Shown: positions 1 to 8,386 of the stretch, piece by piece
How positions within the stretch are numbered: the first letter of the stretch is position 1
How the letters are laid out: each line of letters opens with the position of its first letter
Assembly: GCA_048500275.1 (NCBI GenBank)
Contig: JASNYI010000003.1
Coordinates: 496,001-560,000, forward strand
Source: UBA5066 sp048500275
Lineage (GTDB): Bacteria > Acidobacteriota > Thermoanaerobaculia > UBA5066
Direction: 5' to 3'
DNA length: 64,000 bases
Program-made: the position numbers and the translations under genes
Notes under the pieces: model-generated
Seen by the model: the letters and a program-made list of their open reading frames with translations, nothing else
Told to the model about the DNA's origin: nothing
Database searches by the model: none

Positions 1-1671
1 GTCGATCGTCCCCGCGCCGAGGCGGGCGATCGTCCTCACCTCCCGCGTGGAGAGGTCGACGCTCTTCACGCAGCCGTCCGCGTTGTTCCCCACGAGGAGG
101 CGGCCGCCGTCGAGGTGAAGGCCGTTCGGCCGGCCGATCGCCGACCCCTTCAGCCACGGCTCGGCGACGCCGTCCCGGACCCGGAAGATCGTGCCCGCCC
201 GGAAGTCCGAGACGTAGACCGCCCCGTCCTCCGCGACGGCGAGGTCGTTGAGCCCGGCTCCCGGGATCGCGATCCTCCGGAGGAGCCTCCCCGTGGCGAG
301 CTCGAAAAGCGCGAGTCCGCCGCTCTCCACCGCGTAGAGAAGACCGCCCTTCACCGCGAGGCCGACGGGGTTCCGGAGCCTCTCGGCCCAACGCGCGTTC
401 TCCACCGAGCCGTTGGCCGAGAGCTTCGAGACGACCTGCTTCCCCTCCTCCGGGCTCGGGTGATAGCCGTCCCAGCCCGAGACGAAGAGCGCGCCGGTCG
501 CGGGATCGCGGACGACCGTCTCCGGCACCGCGAAGAGCGGCTCCGTCCGCCACGCCTCCGTCACGCCCGGCGCGAGGAAGACGGCCGAGGCGTCCTGGAG
601 GAGGAAGCCCCAGCCTCCCATGTTCTCGACCACGAGGAGCGTCAGCTCGTTCTCCCCCTTGCGGAGCGGGAGGTAGACGGAGTCGTGGAGGCCGACGATC
701 CCGAGGAACGACGCGTCCCGCAGCCGATAGGTGCTGTCGCCGCGGAAGAGCGGCCGGCCGCCCAGGAAGAGGGTCACCTCGTCGCTGTAGCCGAAGCGGA
801 AGCGGCGTATCTCGTCGTTCTCCGCCCGGATCGTCGTCTTCGCCAGGACGGCGTCGGGCTCCGGGCCGAGGCGGCCGTGGTGGCGGGCGACGTCGACGAG
901 GCCGCTCGCGTCGGCCGCGACGTCCTTCCACGTCAGGGGCGGGAGACCTTGTGTCGCCGGGTCCCGGTCGGGATCGACGAGGCGCGCCGGGAAGGGGCTC
1001 GAGAGGCGCCACCGGGTGACGAGACCCGGCGCGGCATCGACCCGCGGGGGCGGTTCGAACAGGAGTCCGTCGTCCGCGCGGTACCGGAACGAGGAAAAGC
1101 GCGCGGAGCCGTCCCTCGACCCGCTGAGCCCCAGGGTCCCCGCTCCGGCGCCACGCTTCAGGTCGTGGATCTCGAGGGCGGGCCGCGGCGCGTCGCCGAC
1201 GAAGAGCCGGGCCTGAGTCCCCTTCACCTCGAGGCGCAGGCGGATCCACTCTCCCGGCGGGAGCGTCGCCGCCGCGGTGAACCCGTCGCCGTTGTAGAGC
1301 TGCCAGCCGTCGACGCCGCTCCAACCGGGGACGTACTGGACGGCGTCGGGGTAGCCCGCCGGCCCCGCCCGGTGCGGGCGCAGGTAGACGCGTTCGAACT
1401 CGCGCGGCGAGGCGACGCGGAAGAGGATCCCCGGGTAGGAGCGAGCCCCGGTCACGGCCACGTCGACCTCGACGACGCCGTCGCGGAAGGAGACGTCGCG
1501 GAGGAACGCCGTCCCCGCGAGACTGGGGCGGCCCAGGTGCTCCTCGACGACCGCGCCCGCGAGGTCCCAGCGGCCGGGATCGAAAGGGATCGGCTCCTCG
1601 GCGGCGCTCCGCGTGGCGGCGAGGAGGAGGGTCAGCGAGAGGACGCGGCCCGAAAGGTCTGCGATGCGCAT
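1..1671 (-). CDS. Secreted protein with laminin-G-like domain and SMP-30/NHL propeller (partial)
   Basis: Open from an ATG at 1671 to the window edge (557 codons, no stop), so the C-terminus is missing. GAGG sits about 8 nt before the ATG. Residues 1-24 look like a signal peptide. Residues about 38-185 resemble a concanavalin-A/laminin-G sandwich (W-x-R-L-x-L-E-V and FSSFRYR strands). A middle stretch with LFLGGRPLFRGD resembles a jelly-roll. From about residue 360 onward the sequence is an SMP-30/NHL-type propeller (GLNDLAVAEDGAVYVSDF, GRPNGLHLDGGRLLVGNN). The likely role is in the periplasm or at the surface, possibly binding or hydrolysing a sugar or lactone; the substrate is unknown. It is divergent from the Cpx-like operon at 1885, and the two share a 213-bp spacer. 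The sequence is open and domain-like on this strand; the long plus-strand frame over it is a shadow. Confidence 0.8.
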   Translation of the reverse strand, partial: MRIADLSGRVLSLTLLLAATRSAAEEPIPFDPGRWDLAGAVVEEHLGRPSLAGTAFLRDVSFRDGVVEVDVAVTGARSYPGILFRVASPREFERVYLRPHRAGPAGYPDAVQYVPGWSGVDGWQLYNGDGFTAAATLPPGEWIRLRLEVKGTQARLFVGDAPRPALEIHDLKRGAGAGTLGLSGSRDGSARFSSFRYRADDGLLFEPPPRVDAAPGLVTRWRLSSPFPARLVDPDRDPATQGLPPLTWKDVAADASGLVDVARHHGRLGPEPDAVLAKTTIRAENDEIRRFRFGYSDEVTLFLGGRPLFRGDSTYRLRDASFLGIVGLHDSVYLPLRKGENELTLLVVENMGGWGFLLQDASAVFLAPGVTEAWRTEPLFAVPETVVRDPATGALFVSGWDGYHPSPEEGKQVVSKLSANGSVENARWAERLRNPVGLAVKGGLLYAVESGGLALFELATGRLLRRIAIPGAGLNDLAVAEDGAVYVSDFRAGTIFRVRDGVAEPWLKGSAIGRPNGLHLDGGRLLVGNNADGCVKSVDLSTREVRTIARLGAGTID

Positions 1672-1884
1672 CGGACACACCTCGCTCGCGGAATGGACGG
1701 CGTTCGACCGTCTCATCGTGTTACGTGGCGAGACCCCCGCGGGTTGTCGGCGTCGTTCCCGGAATTCCCGCGAGGGCCGCCCGGCTTCACACAACTTCAC
1801 CTTCCGGAAGAACGGCCGAAACGAGGCCCCCGCATCTTTCCCCTCGACGGCGGGACGAGAGCCCTCCGGACGAAGGAGAAGACG

Positions 1885-2427
1885 ATGAACGAAACCAATC
1901 CCACCCTCCCCACCCCCCCGGCCCCGCCCCTGCCCCCCCCGGCGAAGGGCCGCCGGCGCGGCCGCGGAGCCTTCTTCGCGATCCTGGGCTTCGCCGCCCT
2001 CCTGGCCTTCGGCGCCTTCGAGGCGCTCGGCCACGGTCCCTTCAGGATGCGCGCCTGCGGCCCCCTCGACGCCGCCCGCGTCGAGAAGAAGATCGACCGG
2101 GTCGCCGGCTGGATCGTCGAGGACCTCGACGGGACGCCGGAGCAGCAGGCGCAGCTGGCGGCGATCGCGAAGGCCGCCGCGAAGGACCTTGCCCCGATCC
2201 ACGACGAGCTCGTCGCCGGCCGGAAGGAGGCCGTCGAGATCCTGACCGCGGAGACCGTCGACCGGGCCGCCCTCGAGGCGCACCGCGCGCGGCAGATGCA
2301 GCTCGTCACCGCGGCGTCCGGGAGGCTCACGGCCGCCGTCGCCGACGCGGCCGACGTCCTCACTCCCGCCCAGCGCGAGAAGGCCGCCGAGAGGCTTGCC
2401 ACCCGCATGGCCCGCTTCGGCCACTGA
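1885..2427 (+). CDS. Spy/CpxP-like periplasmic protein
   Basis: 180 aa. A proline-rich cytoplasmic tail (residues 5-20) and a basic patch (KGRRRGRG) precede one membrane segment (about 30-48), and the rest is helical and charged. Two LTxxQ-type motifs, DGTPEQQAQL (82-91) and LTPAQREKA (159-167), are the hallmark of the Spy/CpxP fold, a periplasmic chaperone or stress-sensor accessory. The start is the ATG at 1885 after AAGGAGAAG, although the frame is open far upstream. It lies 38 nt before a response regulator and histidine kinase, the usual CpxP-CpxR-CpxA company. The inference is that it modulates the downstream kinase by sensing misfolded envelope protein or metal. Unlike secreted CpxP it appears membrane-anchored. 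Confidence 0.72.
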   Translation: MNETNPTLPTPPAPPLPPPAKGRRRGRGAFFAILGFAALLAFGAFEALGHGPFRMRACGPLDAARVEKKIDRVAGWIVEDLDGTPEQQAQLAAIAKAAAKDLAPIHDELVAGRKEAVEILTAETVDRAALEAHRARQMQLVTAASGRLTAAVADAADVLTPAQREKAAERLATRMARFGH

Positions 2428-2465
2428 GAGCGCGCGGCCGGCTCCGGATCGGGGATGATGTCGCC

Positions 2466-3164
2466 GTGGCGACCCGGGTCCTGATGATCGAGGACGACGC
2501 GAGGCTCGCGGAGATGGTCGCGCGGGACCTCGGCGCCAGCGGCCTCGAGGTGGCGAATGCCCCGACGGCCGCAGAAGGGCTCGCGCGGCTCGCGCGCGAG
2601 CCCTTCGACCTCGTCCTCCTCGACCTGACGCTCCCCGACGCCGACGGCCTCGACGTCTGCCGCCGCCTCCGCGCCTCGGGCTCGCCGGTGCCGGTCATCA
2701 TGCTGACGGCCCGGGGCGACCCGACGGACCGCGTCGTCGGCCTCGAGCTCGGCGCCGACGACTACCTCGGGAAGCCCTTCGACCCTCGCGAGCTCCTCGC
2801 GCGGATCCGCGCCGTCCTGAGGCGGCCGGCCTCGGTCGCCGTAGGGGCGCCGCGCGTTCTGCGCTTCGGGCGGCTCGAGGTCGACGCCGACGCCCGCGTC
2901 GCCCGCGTCGACGGGGAGGAGCGGGCGATGACGGCGTACCAGTTCAACCTCCTCCTCGCGATGGCCGAGCGGGCCGGGAGGGTCCTCTCCCGCGAGCAGC
3001 TGATGGAGCTGGTGAAGGGGGAGGTGCTCGAGGCGTTCGACAGGTCGATCGACGTCCACGTCGCCCGCCTCCGGGCGGCCATCGAGGACGACCCGCGGAG
3101 CCCCCGCCGCATCCTCACCGTCCGCGGCGCCGGCTACGTCTTCGCGCGGAGCCAGGACGCGTGA
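2466..3164 (+). CDS. OmpR/PhoB-family response regulator
   Basis: 232 aa. Receiver domain at about 4-118 with the acidic pair E9-D10-D11, phosphoacceptor D53 (VLLDLTLPD), T81 and K103 (LGKPF). A winged-helix DNA-binding domain follows at about 135-230 (SREQLMELV, RSIDVHVARLRAAIE, ILTVRGAGYVF). The two ATGs at 2455/2458 are out of frame, so a GTG at 2466 is taken as the start, giving MATRVLMIEDD. It ends in a 4-bp GTGA overlap with the histidine kinase gene, so the two are translationally coupled. It is most like CpxR/RstA-type regulators and probably controls envelope-stress genes, including its own operon. Confidence 0.92.
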   Translation: MATRVLMIEDDARLAEMVARDLGASGLEVANAPTAAEGLARLAREPFDLVLLDLTLPDADGLDVCRRLRASGSPVPVIMLTARGDPTDRVVGLELGADDYLGKPFDPRELLARIRAVLRRPASVAVGAPRVLRFGRLEVDADARVARVDGEERAMTAYQFNLLLAMAERAGRVLSREQLMELVKGEVLEAFDRSIDVHVARLRAAIEDDPRSPRRILTVRGAGYVFARSQDA

Positions 3165-4444
3165 GGCGGGCCTGGCACCCCGGCTCCCGCCTCCACGGGA
3201 GGATCTTCCTCGCCGTCCTCGCGAGCGTCGTCGTCCTCGCGCTCCTCGCCGGCGCGGCGTGGCACCTGCGCTACGGGCGCGAGCCGCTGGAGAGCGGCCT
3301 CGGCATCTCCGCCGAGATCGCGGGCGAGCTCCTCCCGCCGGCCGCCGCGCCCCGGGAGGCGCAGGAGGCGGCCCTCGCGCGATGGGGCCGAAGGACGAAC
3401 GCGCGGCTCTCTCTCTTCACCCCGGATCGCGAGCCGGTCGCCTCGTTCGGCGAGCCGCTTCCGCCGCCCCCCGGCGGCTTCACCGCGAGCGGGACGTGGC
3501 ACCGGCCGGGCGCCCGCCCGGCGGTCGTCCTCCGCCTCCCGGACGGCCGCTGGCTCGTCGCGAGGCGGGCGGCGCCCGCGCGGCCCGGGCTCGGCTTCCT
3601 CGGCTTCCTCCTTCTCGCGGCCCTCGCCGTCGTCCTGGCGGCCTGGCCGGTCTCGCGCCGGATCACCCGCCGCCTCGAGCGCCTGAAGGAGGCTGTCGAG
3701 GCGCTCGGCGCCGGGGACCTCTCCGCGCGCGTTCGCGTGGAAGGGAGGGACGAGGTCGCCCTCCTGGCCGAGAGCTTCAACGGCGCCGCCGCCAGGATCG
3801 AGGAGCTCGTCGGCGCCGAGCGCCGTCTCCTCGCGAACGCCTCGCACGAGCTGCGGACTCCCCTGGCACGTCTCCGCGTCGCGGCCGGCCTCCTCGAGGG
3901 CGAGCCCCGGGCGAAGGACGAGGTCGCCCGGAGCGTCGGCGAGCTCGACGCCCTCGTCGAGGAGATCCTCGTCGCGAGCCGCCTCGAGGCGGGCGCCGCC
4001 AAGGAGCCGTTCGAGGAGGTCGACCTGACGGCCCTCGCCGCCGAGGAGTGCGCCCGCGCCCGCGCGAGCCTCTCGGGCAGCGTCGTCAGCGTGCAGGGCG
4101 ACCTGCGCCTCCTCCGACGAATGCTCCGCAACCTGATAGAGAACGCGAGCCGCCACGGCGGAGGAAGCCCCGTGGAGGTCGAGGTCCGCCGCGCCCCGTC
4201 CGGCGCCGCCGAGGTCGACGTCCTCGACCGCGGGCCGGGAGTCCCGACCGACCTCGCCGGACGGATCTTCGAGCCCTTCTTCCGCCTCCCCGGCGCCCCG
4301 GACGGCGGAGCCGGCCTCGGTCTCTCGATCGCGCGCCAGGTCGCGCGGATGCACGGCGGGGAGTTGACCTGCGAGCCCCGCGAGGGAGGCGGCACCCGCT
4401 TCCGCGCGACGCTCCGGCCCTGCATCGCGGCGCCAGGCCGCTGA
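3161..4444 (+). CDS. CpxA-like sensor histidine kinase
   Basis: 427 aa. TM1 about 15-35, a short periplasmic domain (about 36-140), TM2 about 143-162, a HAMP linker (RRLERLKEAVEALGAGDLSARV), then the HisKA helix with H229 in LANASHELRTPLARLR. The HATPase domain has an N-box (RNLIENASRHGG), G1 (DRGPGVP) and G2 (GAGLGLSIARQVARMHGG). The periplasmic sensor is short, as in CpxA. The GTG start overlaps the regulator's stop by 4 bp. With the Spy-like protein two genes upstream this forms a complete envelope-stress signalling cassette. The signal it detects is not evident from sequence. Confidence 0.92.
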   Translation: MRRAWHPGSRLHGRIFLAVLASVVVLALLAGAAWHLRYGREPLESGLGISAEIAGELLPPAAAPREAQEAALARWGRRTNARLSLFTPDREPVASFGEPLPPPPGGFTASGTWHRPGARPAVVLRLPDGRWLVARRAAPARPGLGFLGFLLLAALAVVLAAWPVSRRITRRLERLKEAVEALGAGDLSARVRVEGRDEVALLAESFNGAAARIEELVGAERRLLANASHELRTPLARLRVAAGLLEGEPRAKDEVARSVGELDALVEEILVASRLEAGAAKEPFEEVDLTALAAEECARARASLSGSVVSVQGDLRLLRRMLRNLIENASRHGGGSPVEVEVRRAPSGAAEVDVLDRGPGVPTDLAGRIFEPFFRLPGAPDGGAGLGLSIARQVARMHGGELTCEPREGGGTRFRATLRPCIAAPGR

Positions 4445-4558
4445 CGGGAGCCGGCGACGGTCTCGACGTTCTCGACCAGCGGGTCCACGAAGGGGCTGAT
4501 GTTCTTCGTCGAACGTCGTCCGCCCTCGAGGATCACGGCGAGGCCGCAGATCAGGAGC

Positions 4559-6250
4559 CTACGGGACGATCGACCTGGGGTCGTTGGTGACCCTGTCGAC
4601 GAGCGTGGCGCAGGCTGCGACGGCCCCGCCCGGGGTCGTCACGGTCACGACGAGATAGACGTCGCCGCGGTCGAACCCTCCGAGCTCCTCGACGACGGAG
4701 AGGACCTGGGTCATGCCGAGCGGCAGGAGCCGCTCGTCCGTCGTTCCGAGAGTCGACCCGTCCGCGTCGACGAGCGAGAGGCTCACGGACACCGGGAGGT
4801 CGGTCGCGTTGGCGAGGAGAAGGTTCGTGCGGGAGGATGCGTCGTCGCGGAGGCCGACGAGGACGGCCGGGTTCCCCGGAGTCGCGAGGCGGCTCGCATC
4901 GAACGCCGGGACGCTCTGGCCGACGCGGCCGCGTCCGTCGGGCGGCGGGGACGTCGTGATCGCGGAGATCCTGAGCGCCGGGGAGTCGGACGTGATCCGG
5001 AGGGCGCCGTAGTCGACGTCGACTCCGAAGAGCGAGCCGAGGACGTCGGCATAGGTCACGGAGCGTCCGGCCGCGAGGGCGCGCTCCGCGACGGGTCCTC
5101 CGGTGCCCTCCACGTCGTGGCCCAGGAACTGGATGGAGAAGGAGGCGTCGGCGGCCCCCGCGTTGGCGATGGCGAGGTCGGTCGTGAAGAAGGCGCCGTG
5201 GGCGCCCGGCGCCCGGGCGGCGGAAGGGACGAGCCACGCGGTCGGAAGCGACACGTCGCCGAGAGCCAGGGCGTAGAGACCGCCGTCGTGCGAGCCCGCG
5301 AGGAGAGTGGGCGGATCGGTCGCCACGATCGCGAGGGAGGAGACGTTCCTCGGGGCGGCGCCCGCGACGAGCGCCGCCCAGGTCAGGCCGCCGTCACGGC
5401 TCCGGAAGACACCGCCGCTCCCACCGGCGTAGACGGTCGAGGGCGAGGTCCTTTCGTCGATGGCGATCCCGCGAACGCTCCAGGGATCGGCGGTTGCGCC
5501 GCGCCAGGTCGCCCCGCCGTCCCTGCTGGAGAAGAGGAGCCCCGTCAGTCCGCCTCCAGCGTAGACGACGTTCCCGTCCCGGGGGTCGACCGCCAGCGAA
5601 TACACGAAAGCGTCGGACAGGCCGCTGATAGACCCCAGCGTCGCGCCGCCGTCGGTCGTCTTGAACGCCCCGCGTCCGTAGGTCCCGACGTAGAGGCTGC
5701 CGGGTCGATTCGGATCGACCGCGAGCGCAGTCACGTCCAGGAACGTACCCGTATCGAGGGGCCGCCAGGTCTCGGCGCCGTCGTCGCTCCTGTACAAGCA
5801 GGGCGACTCGCAGCCGTACGCGAAGGCGCCCGCGTATACCGAGCCCCGCGAATCGACGGCGATCTCACTGATGTCCCGCCCGTCCTCCCCCGGGAAGCCG
5901 AGAGTGCTCCAGGTTCGGCCGCCGTCGACGCTCTTGCGAAAGTGGGATTGACGTCCGCCGACGTAGAGGGTGCCGTGCCTGCGCGGATCCGTGGCGATCG
6001 ATCTGATGGAACCGGTGCTCAAGACGGTCCAGGTCCGTCCGGCGTCGGTGCTCTTGTGGAGGCCTCCTCCCTGGAGACCTCCCGCGTAGATCGTGCCCGG
6101 TGAGGCTCGTTCCACGGCGATCGACGAGACGGGGTTCGTCGACAGCCCGAGGAGGACCCACTCGGCCTCTGCGGCTGCGATTGGATGCGACGACAGGAGG
6201 GCCGCTCCGAAGAGTCCCAGGATCCCGGTCTTCAGATGCGTGCTGCGCAT
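4559..6250 (-). CDS. Secreted BNR/Ycf48-like propeller protein with C-terminal adhesion-like module
   Basis: 563 aa with a signal peptide (1-27). Residues about 35-330 contain six BNR/sortilin-type repeats of the form S-x-D-x-G-x-T-W (HKSTDAGRTWT, RKSVDGGRTWS, YRSDDGAETW, FKTTDGGATL, FSSRDGGATW, FRSRDGGLTW), each preceded by a VYAGG-like strand. Residues about 335-563 form a different all-beta module (VPSAARAPG, FFTTDLAIANAG, VTNDPRSIVP). I recall this from secreted Acidobacteriota proteins, where it seems to be a recurrent tail. No sialidase catalytic residues are evident, so a binding or scaffolding role is more likely than hydrolysis. It is a single-gene unit, minus strand. Confidence 0.8.
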   Translation of the reverse strand: MRSTHLKTGILGLFGAALLSSHPIAAAEAEWVLLGLSTNPVSSIAVERASPGTIYAGGLQGGGLHKSTDAGRTWTVLSTGSIRSIATDPRRHGTLYVGGRQSHFRKSVDGGRTWSTLGFPGEDGRDISEIAVDSRGSVYAGAFAYGCESPCLYRSDDGAETWRPLDTGTFLDVTALAVDPNRPGSLYVGTYGRGAFKTTDGGATLGSISGLSDAFVYSLAVDPRDGNVVYAGGGLTGLLFSSRDGGATWRGATADPWSVRGIAIDERTSPSTVYAGGSGGVFRSRDGGLTWAALVAGAAPRNVSSLAIVATDPPTLLAGSHDGGLYALALGDVSLPTAWLVPSAARAPGAHGAFFTTDLAIANAGAADASFSIQFLGHDVEGTGGPVAERALAAGRSVTYADVLGSLFGVDVDYGALRITSDSPALRISAITTSPPPDGRGRVGQSVPAFDASRLATPGNPAVLVGLRDDASSRTNLLLANATDLPVSVSLSLVDADGSTLGTTDERLLPLGMTQVLSVVEELGGFDRGDVYLVVTVTTPGGAVAACATLVDRVTNDPRSIVP

Positions 6251-6362
6251 GGCCCGCCCCTTTCGGCGATCCCACCCGGTGAAGTGGTCGCAACGAGAGG
6301 ATGAGCCGGTGGCGCGGCGGAGTCCTGATCGGGTCCTGAGGAAATCCCCGGTCGCAGGGCCC

Positions 6363-7001
6363 TCAGGAGGCGGTCTTCGTCGTCGATAGTCCCGCGGGCA
6401 CGGCGCGGAAGACGAAGGTCGCGAGGCCGAACCTCACCTCGTCGCCGTCCTTCAGCGCGACCGGCCCGACAATGCGCGCGTCTCTCACGAACGTCCCGTT
6501 CTTGCTGCCGAGGTCCTCGAGGAGGACTCCCGAAGCCCCCCAGACGAGGCGCGCATGCCGTCGCGACACGGAGGCGTCGTCGATCGAGCCCGGGAGCCCC
6601 GGATCGCGGCCGAGGACGAGATCGGGCGTCCGGGCGACGATCTCGGTCGTCCCACGGACGAGCCGGGGTGCCGAAGAGGCCGGCCCGGGGGCGCCCTCGA
6701 GCGCGTACCCGTATCCGTGCACGGTGCGGATCGGCCCTTCGCGCCCGGTCTGGCGGAGCTTCGCCCGCAGCTCCTTGACGAGCGTCGTCAGGCTCGCCTC
6801 GGTGACGGAGACTCGCGGCCAGAGGACATCCTGGAGCTCCTCCTTCGAGACTGCGCGCGGGCGTCGCTCCACGAGGAGGACGAGGAGCGAGTACTCGAGG
6901 CGCGAGAGAGGGAGCACGAGGTCTCCGTCGAGGAGGAGCCGCCGCTCGGGGTCGAACTCCACGCTCCCGATCAGCACGAGGTGCGATTCGCCGCGCGGCA
7001 C
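6363..7001 (-). CDS. Winged-helix transcription regulator with FHA domain
   Basis: 212 aa from a GTG at 7001. An upstream start at 7091 in the same frame would overlap the preceding gene by 77 bp. The GTG lies 13 nt after that gene's stop and follows a GAGGGGGG ribosome-binding site, so it is preferred. Residues about 10-105 are an OmpR-type winged helix (SRLEYSLLVLLVE, SKEELQDVLWP, TLVKELRAKLR, IRTVHGYGYAL) without a receiver. Residues about 125-205 are an FHA phosphothreonine-binding domain (VLGRDPG, SVSRRHARLVW, DLGSKNGTFV). It is the last gene of an operon that begins with a Ser/Thr kinase. The inference is that it reads phosphorylation by that kinase and changes transcription. Confidence 0.85.
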   Translation of the reverse strand: MPRGESHLVLIGSVEFDPERRLLLDGDLVLPLSRLEYSLLVLLVERRPRAVSKEELQDVLWPRVSVTEASLTTLVKELRAKLRQTGREGPIRTVHGYGYALEGAPGPASSAPRLVRGTTEIVARTPDLVLGRDPGLPGSIDDASVSRRHARLVWGASGVLLEDLGSKNGTFVRDARIVGPVALKDGDEVRFGLATFVFRAVPAGLSTTKTAS

Positions 7002-7014
7002 CCTGCGGCCCCCC

Positions 7015-7473
7015 TCAGGGAACGACGGAGGCGGCGAGACCTCCGCGCGCGATGCGCCGGGCAGCCGCGAAGACCGCGTCGAGAACGGCATCTGTCCCCA
7101 TCCCCGCGTCGAGGACGACGAGAGCGTCGCCCCCGATCGTGGCTTCCAGCGCGGGCGCGTCCTCGGCCAAAGCGAGGACGAGTCCGCGGCGTGCGCCCTT
7201 CAGCCGCTCGGCGGCCTCGGCGGAGGACGCCACCGACACCGGCCGGTAGCCCGCCCGGGAGAGAGCCCTCTCGGCGGCGGCTGTCCGGGACCGCCCGGCG
7301 AGGGGCGATTGGACGGGGGCGTAGACGAGGACGTCGAGCTTGCGCCCGGGGTCGGGGCCGCGCTGAAAGCGCGTACCGCGCGCCACGACGAGGAACTTGT
7401 CTCCGCAGGCGAGGGCGGCCGGGGCGAGGAGCGGAGCGAGGGCCAGGGGAAGGGCCAGCAGGGATCGCCGCAT
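7015..7473 (-). CDS. Small secreted protein, unknown function
   Basis: 152 aa. Residues 1-22 form a clear signal peptide, ending just before a single Cys (ALACGDKF); the ALAC motif could also be a lipobox. The mature part alternates hydrophobic strands and Ala-rich helices (LDVLVYAPV, AAERALSRAGYRPVSVASS, GLVLALAED, ALVVLDAG), a Rossmann or receiver-like pattern without a phosphoacceptor motif I can place with confidence. It starts 4 nt after the stop of the outer-membrane barrel gene and ends 13 nt before the winged-helix/FHA gene, so it belongs to the kinase operon. Function not recognised. Confidence 0.7.
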   Translation of the reverse strand: MRRSLLALPLALAPLLAPAALACGDKFLVVARGTRFQRGPDPGRKLDVLVYAPVQSPLAGRSRTAAAERALSRAGYRPVSVASSAEAAERLKGARRGLVLALAEDAPALEATIGGDALVVLDAGMGTDAVLDAVFAAARRIARGGLAASVVP

Positions 7474-7477
7474 CGTG

Positions 7478-8386
7478 TCACCTCCCGAAGGCGTACGTCA
7501 GGCCTGCCGTCCACGCGTGCCCCGCGTGCGTGTCCGTGCCCGACACGAAGCTGGTGTGGCTCAGGAAGACGTCGAACGAGCCGAAGGAGAAGGAGGCGCC
7601 GCCTCCCAGATGGAAGGAGTTGTCGCGAAGGAGACGGTCGTGCTCTGCGACCCGCTCCGGAGTGTCGACCTCCCCGGGCGGGAGAAACGGGTCGCCCGTG
7701 GGAGAGCCTACCCGGAGGCCCCCGTGCGTGCGCTGCCACCGCGCTTCCGCGTGGAGGTGGAGCCGCCTCGTCGGTGCCCAGCCGATCGCGAGGGACCAGC
7801 TGCTCCGGTCGTTGGGAATTCCCAGGACCTTCTCGACGAAGGCGTAGGAGTACCCGCCCTGCAGCGTCGCGTCCGGGACGAGGCCCGCGAGCCGGACCGC
7901 CGCGGCGAGCCCGACCTGCAGCTCGTCGAGGTTGCGGCCCACGACGGCCTCGCCGCGTGTCTCGTAGGGGTGGCTCGGCACGACGAGCCGCACGAGGGGC
8001 GTCACGGCCCACGGGTCGTCGCCGAGACGGTAGCGCGCCGAGAACGTGAAGTCCTGGAAGGAAGAGTTCCAGCAATAGCAGGTGTCGACGGGCTGCAGCG
8101 GGAACGGGGGCGGTTCCGGACCTCTGTCCGTCCACCTCGCGAAGACGTACGCGAGGCCGGCCGTGGCCGCGAAGCGATCCGTGAAGCCGTACTCGACCTC
8201 GGTGAACAGGGCGGCGGACTCGCTCGTCCCGCCGACCAGGGTCCCGTCGGTCAGGCGATGACCCGTGTGGTCGATCCACTGGCCGCCGAGCGTCACGACG
8301 CCGACTCCCACGGGCGGCGTCCAGGCCTGAGCGGCGGCCGGGGTCGCGGCTCCGGCGAGCGCGAGGGCGAGGGCGACCCTCGTCAC
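7478..8386 (-). CDS. Outer-membrane beta-barrel protein
   Basis: 302 aa from a GTG at 8386 that overlaps the kinase stop as GTGA. Residues 1-20 form a signal peptide (ALALAGAATPAAAQA). The rest alternates short amphipathic strands with turns (EVEYGFTDRFAATAGLAYVF, FTFSARYRLGD, LQGGYSYAFV, LSLAIGWAPTRRLHLHAEARW) and ends in AGLTYAFGR. It has no plug or globular domain, so it may be a small porin or MetA/Toluene_X-like barrel, but I cannot assign a family. A CYCWN motif near residue 103 sits in a loop. Its coupling to a transmembrane kinase upstream and a small secreted protein downstream suggests that the operon monitors or builds an envelope component. Confidence 0.78.
   Translation of the reverse strand: MTRVALALALAGAATPAAAQAWTPPVGVGVVTLGGQWIDHTGHRLTDGTLVGGTSESAALFTEVEYGFTDRFAATAGLAYVFARWTDRGPEPPPFPLQPVDTCYCWNSSFQDFTFSARYRLGDDPWAVTPLVRLVVPSHPYETRGEAVVGRNLDELQVGLAAAVRLAGLVPDATLQGGYSYAFVEKVLGIPNDRSSWSLAIGWAPTRRLHLHAEARWQRTHGGLRVGSPTGDPFLPPGEVDTPERVAEHDRLLRDNSFHLGGGASFSFGSFDVFLSHTSFVSGTDTHAGHAWTAGLTYAFGR

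Noticed and set aside
115..1884. Long plus-strand open frame running into the Spy-like gene
   Set aside because: It is the shadow of the minus-strand SMP-30-like gene, with Arg/Pro/Ala-rich, domain-free translation; only the part from 1885 is real.
1672..1884. CpxR-type operator in the divergent spacer
   Set aside because: No paired GTAAA-like boxes are present; autoregulation is plausible but not shown.
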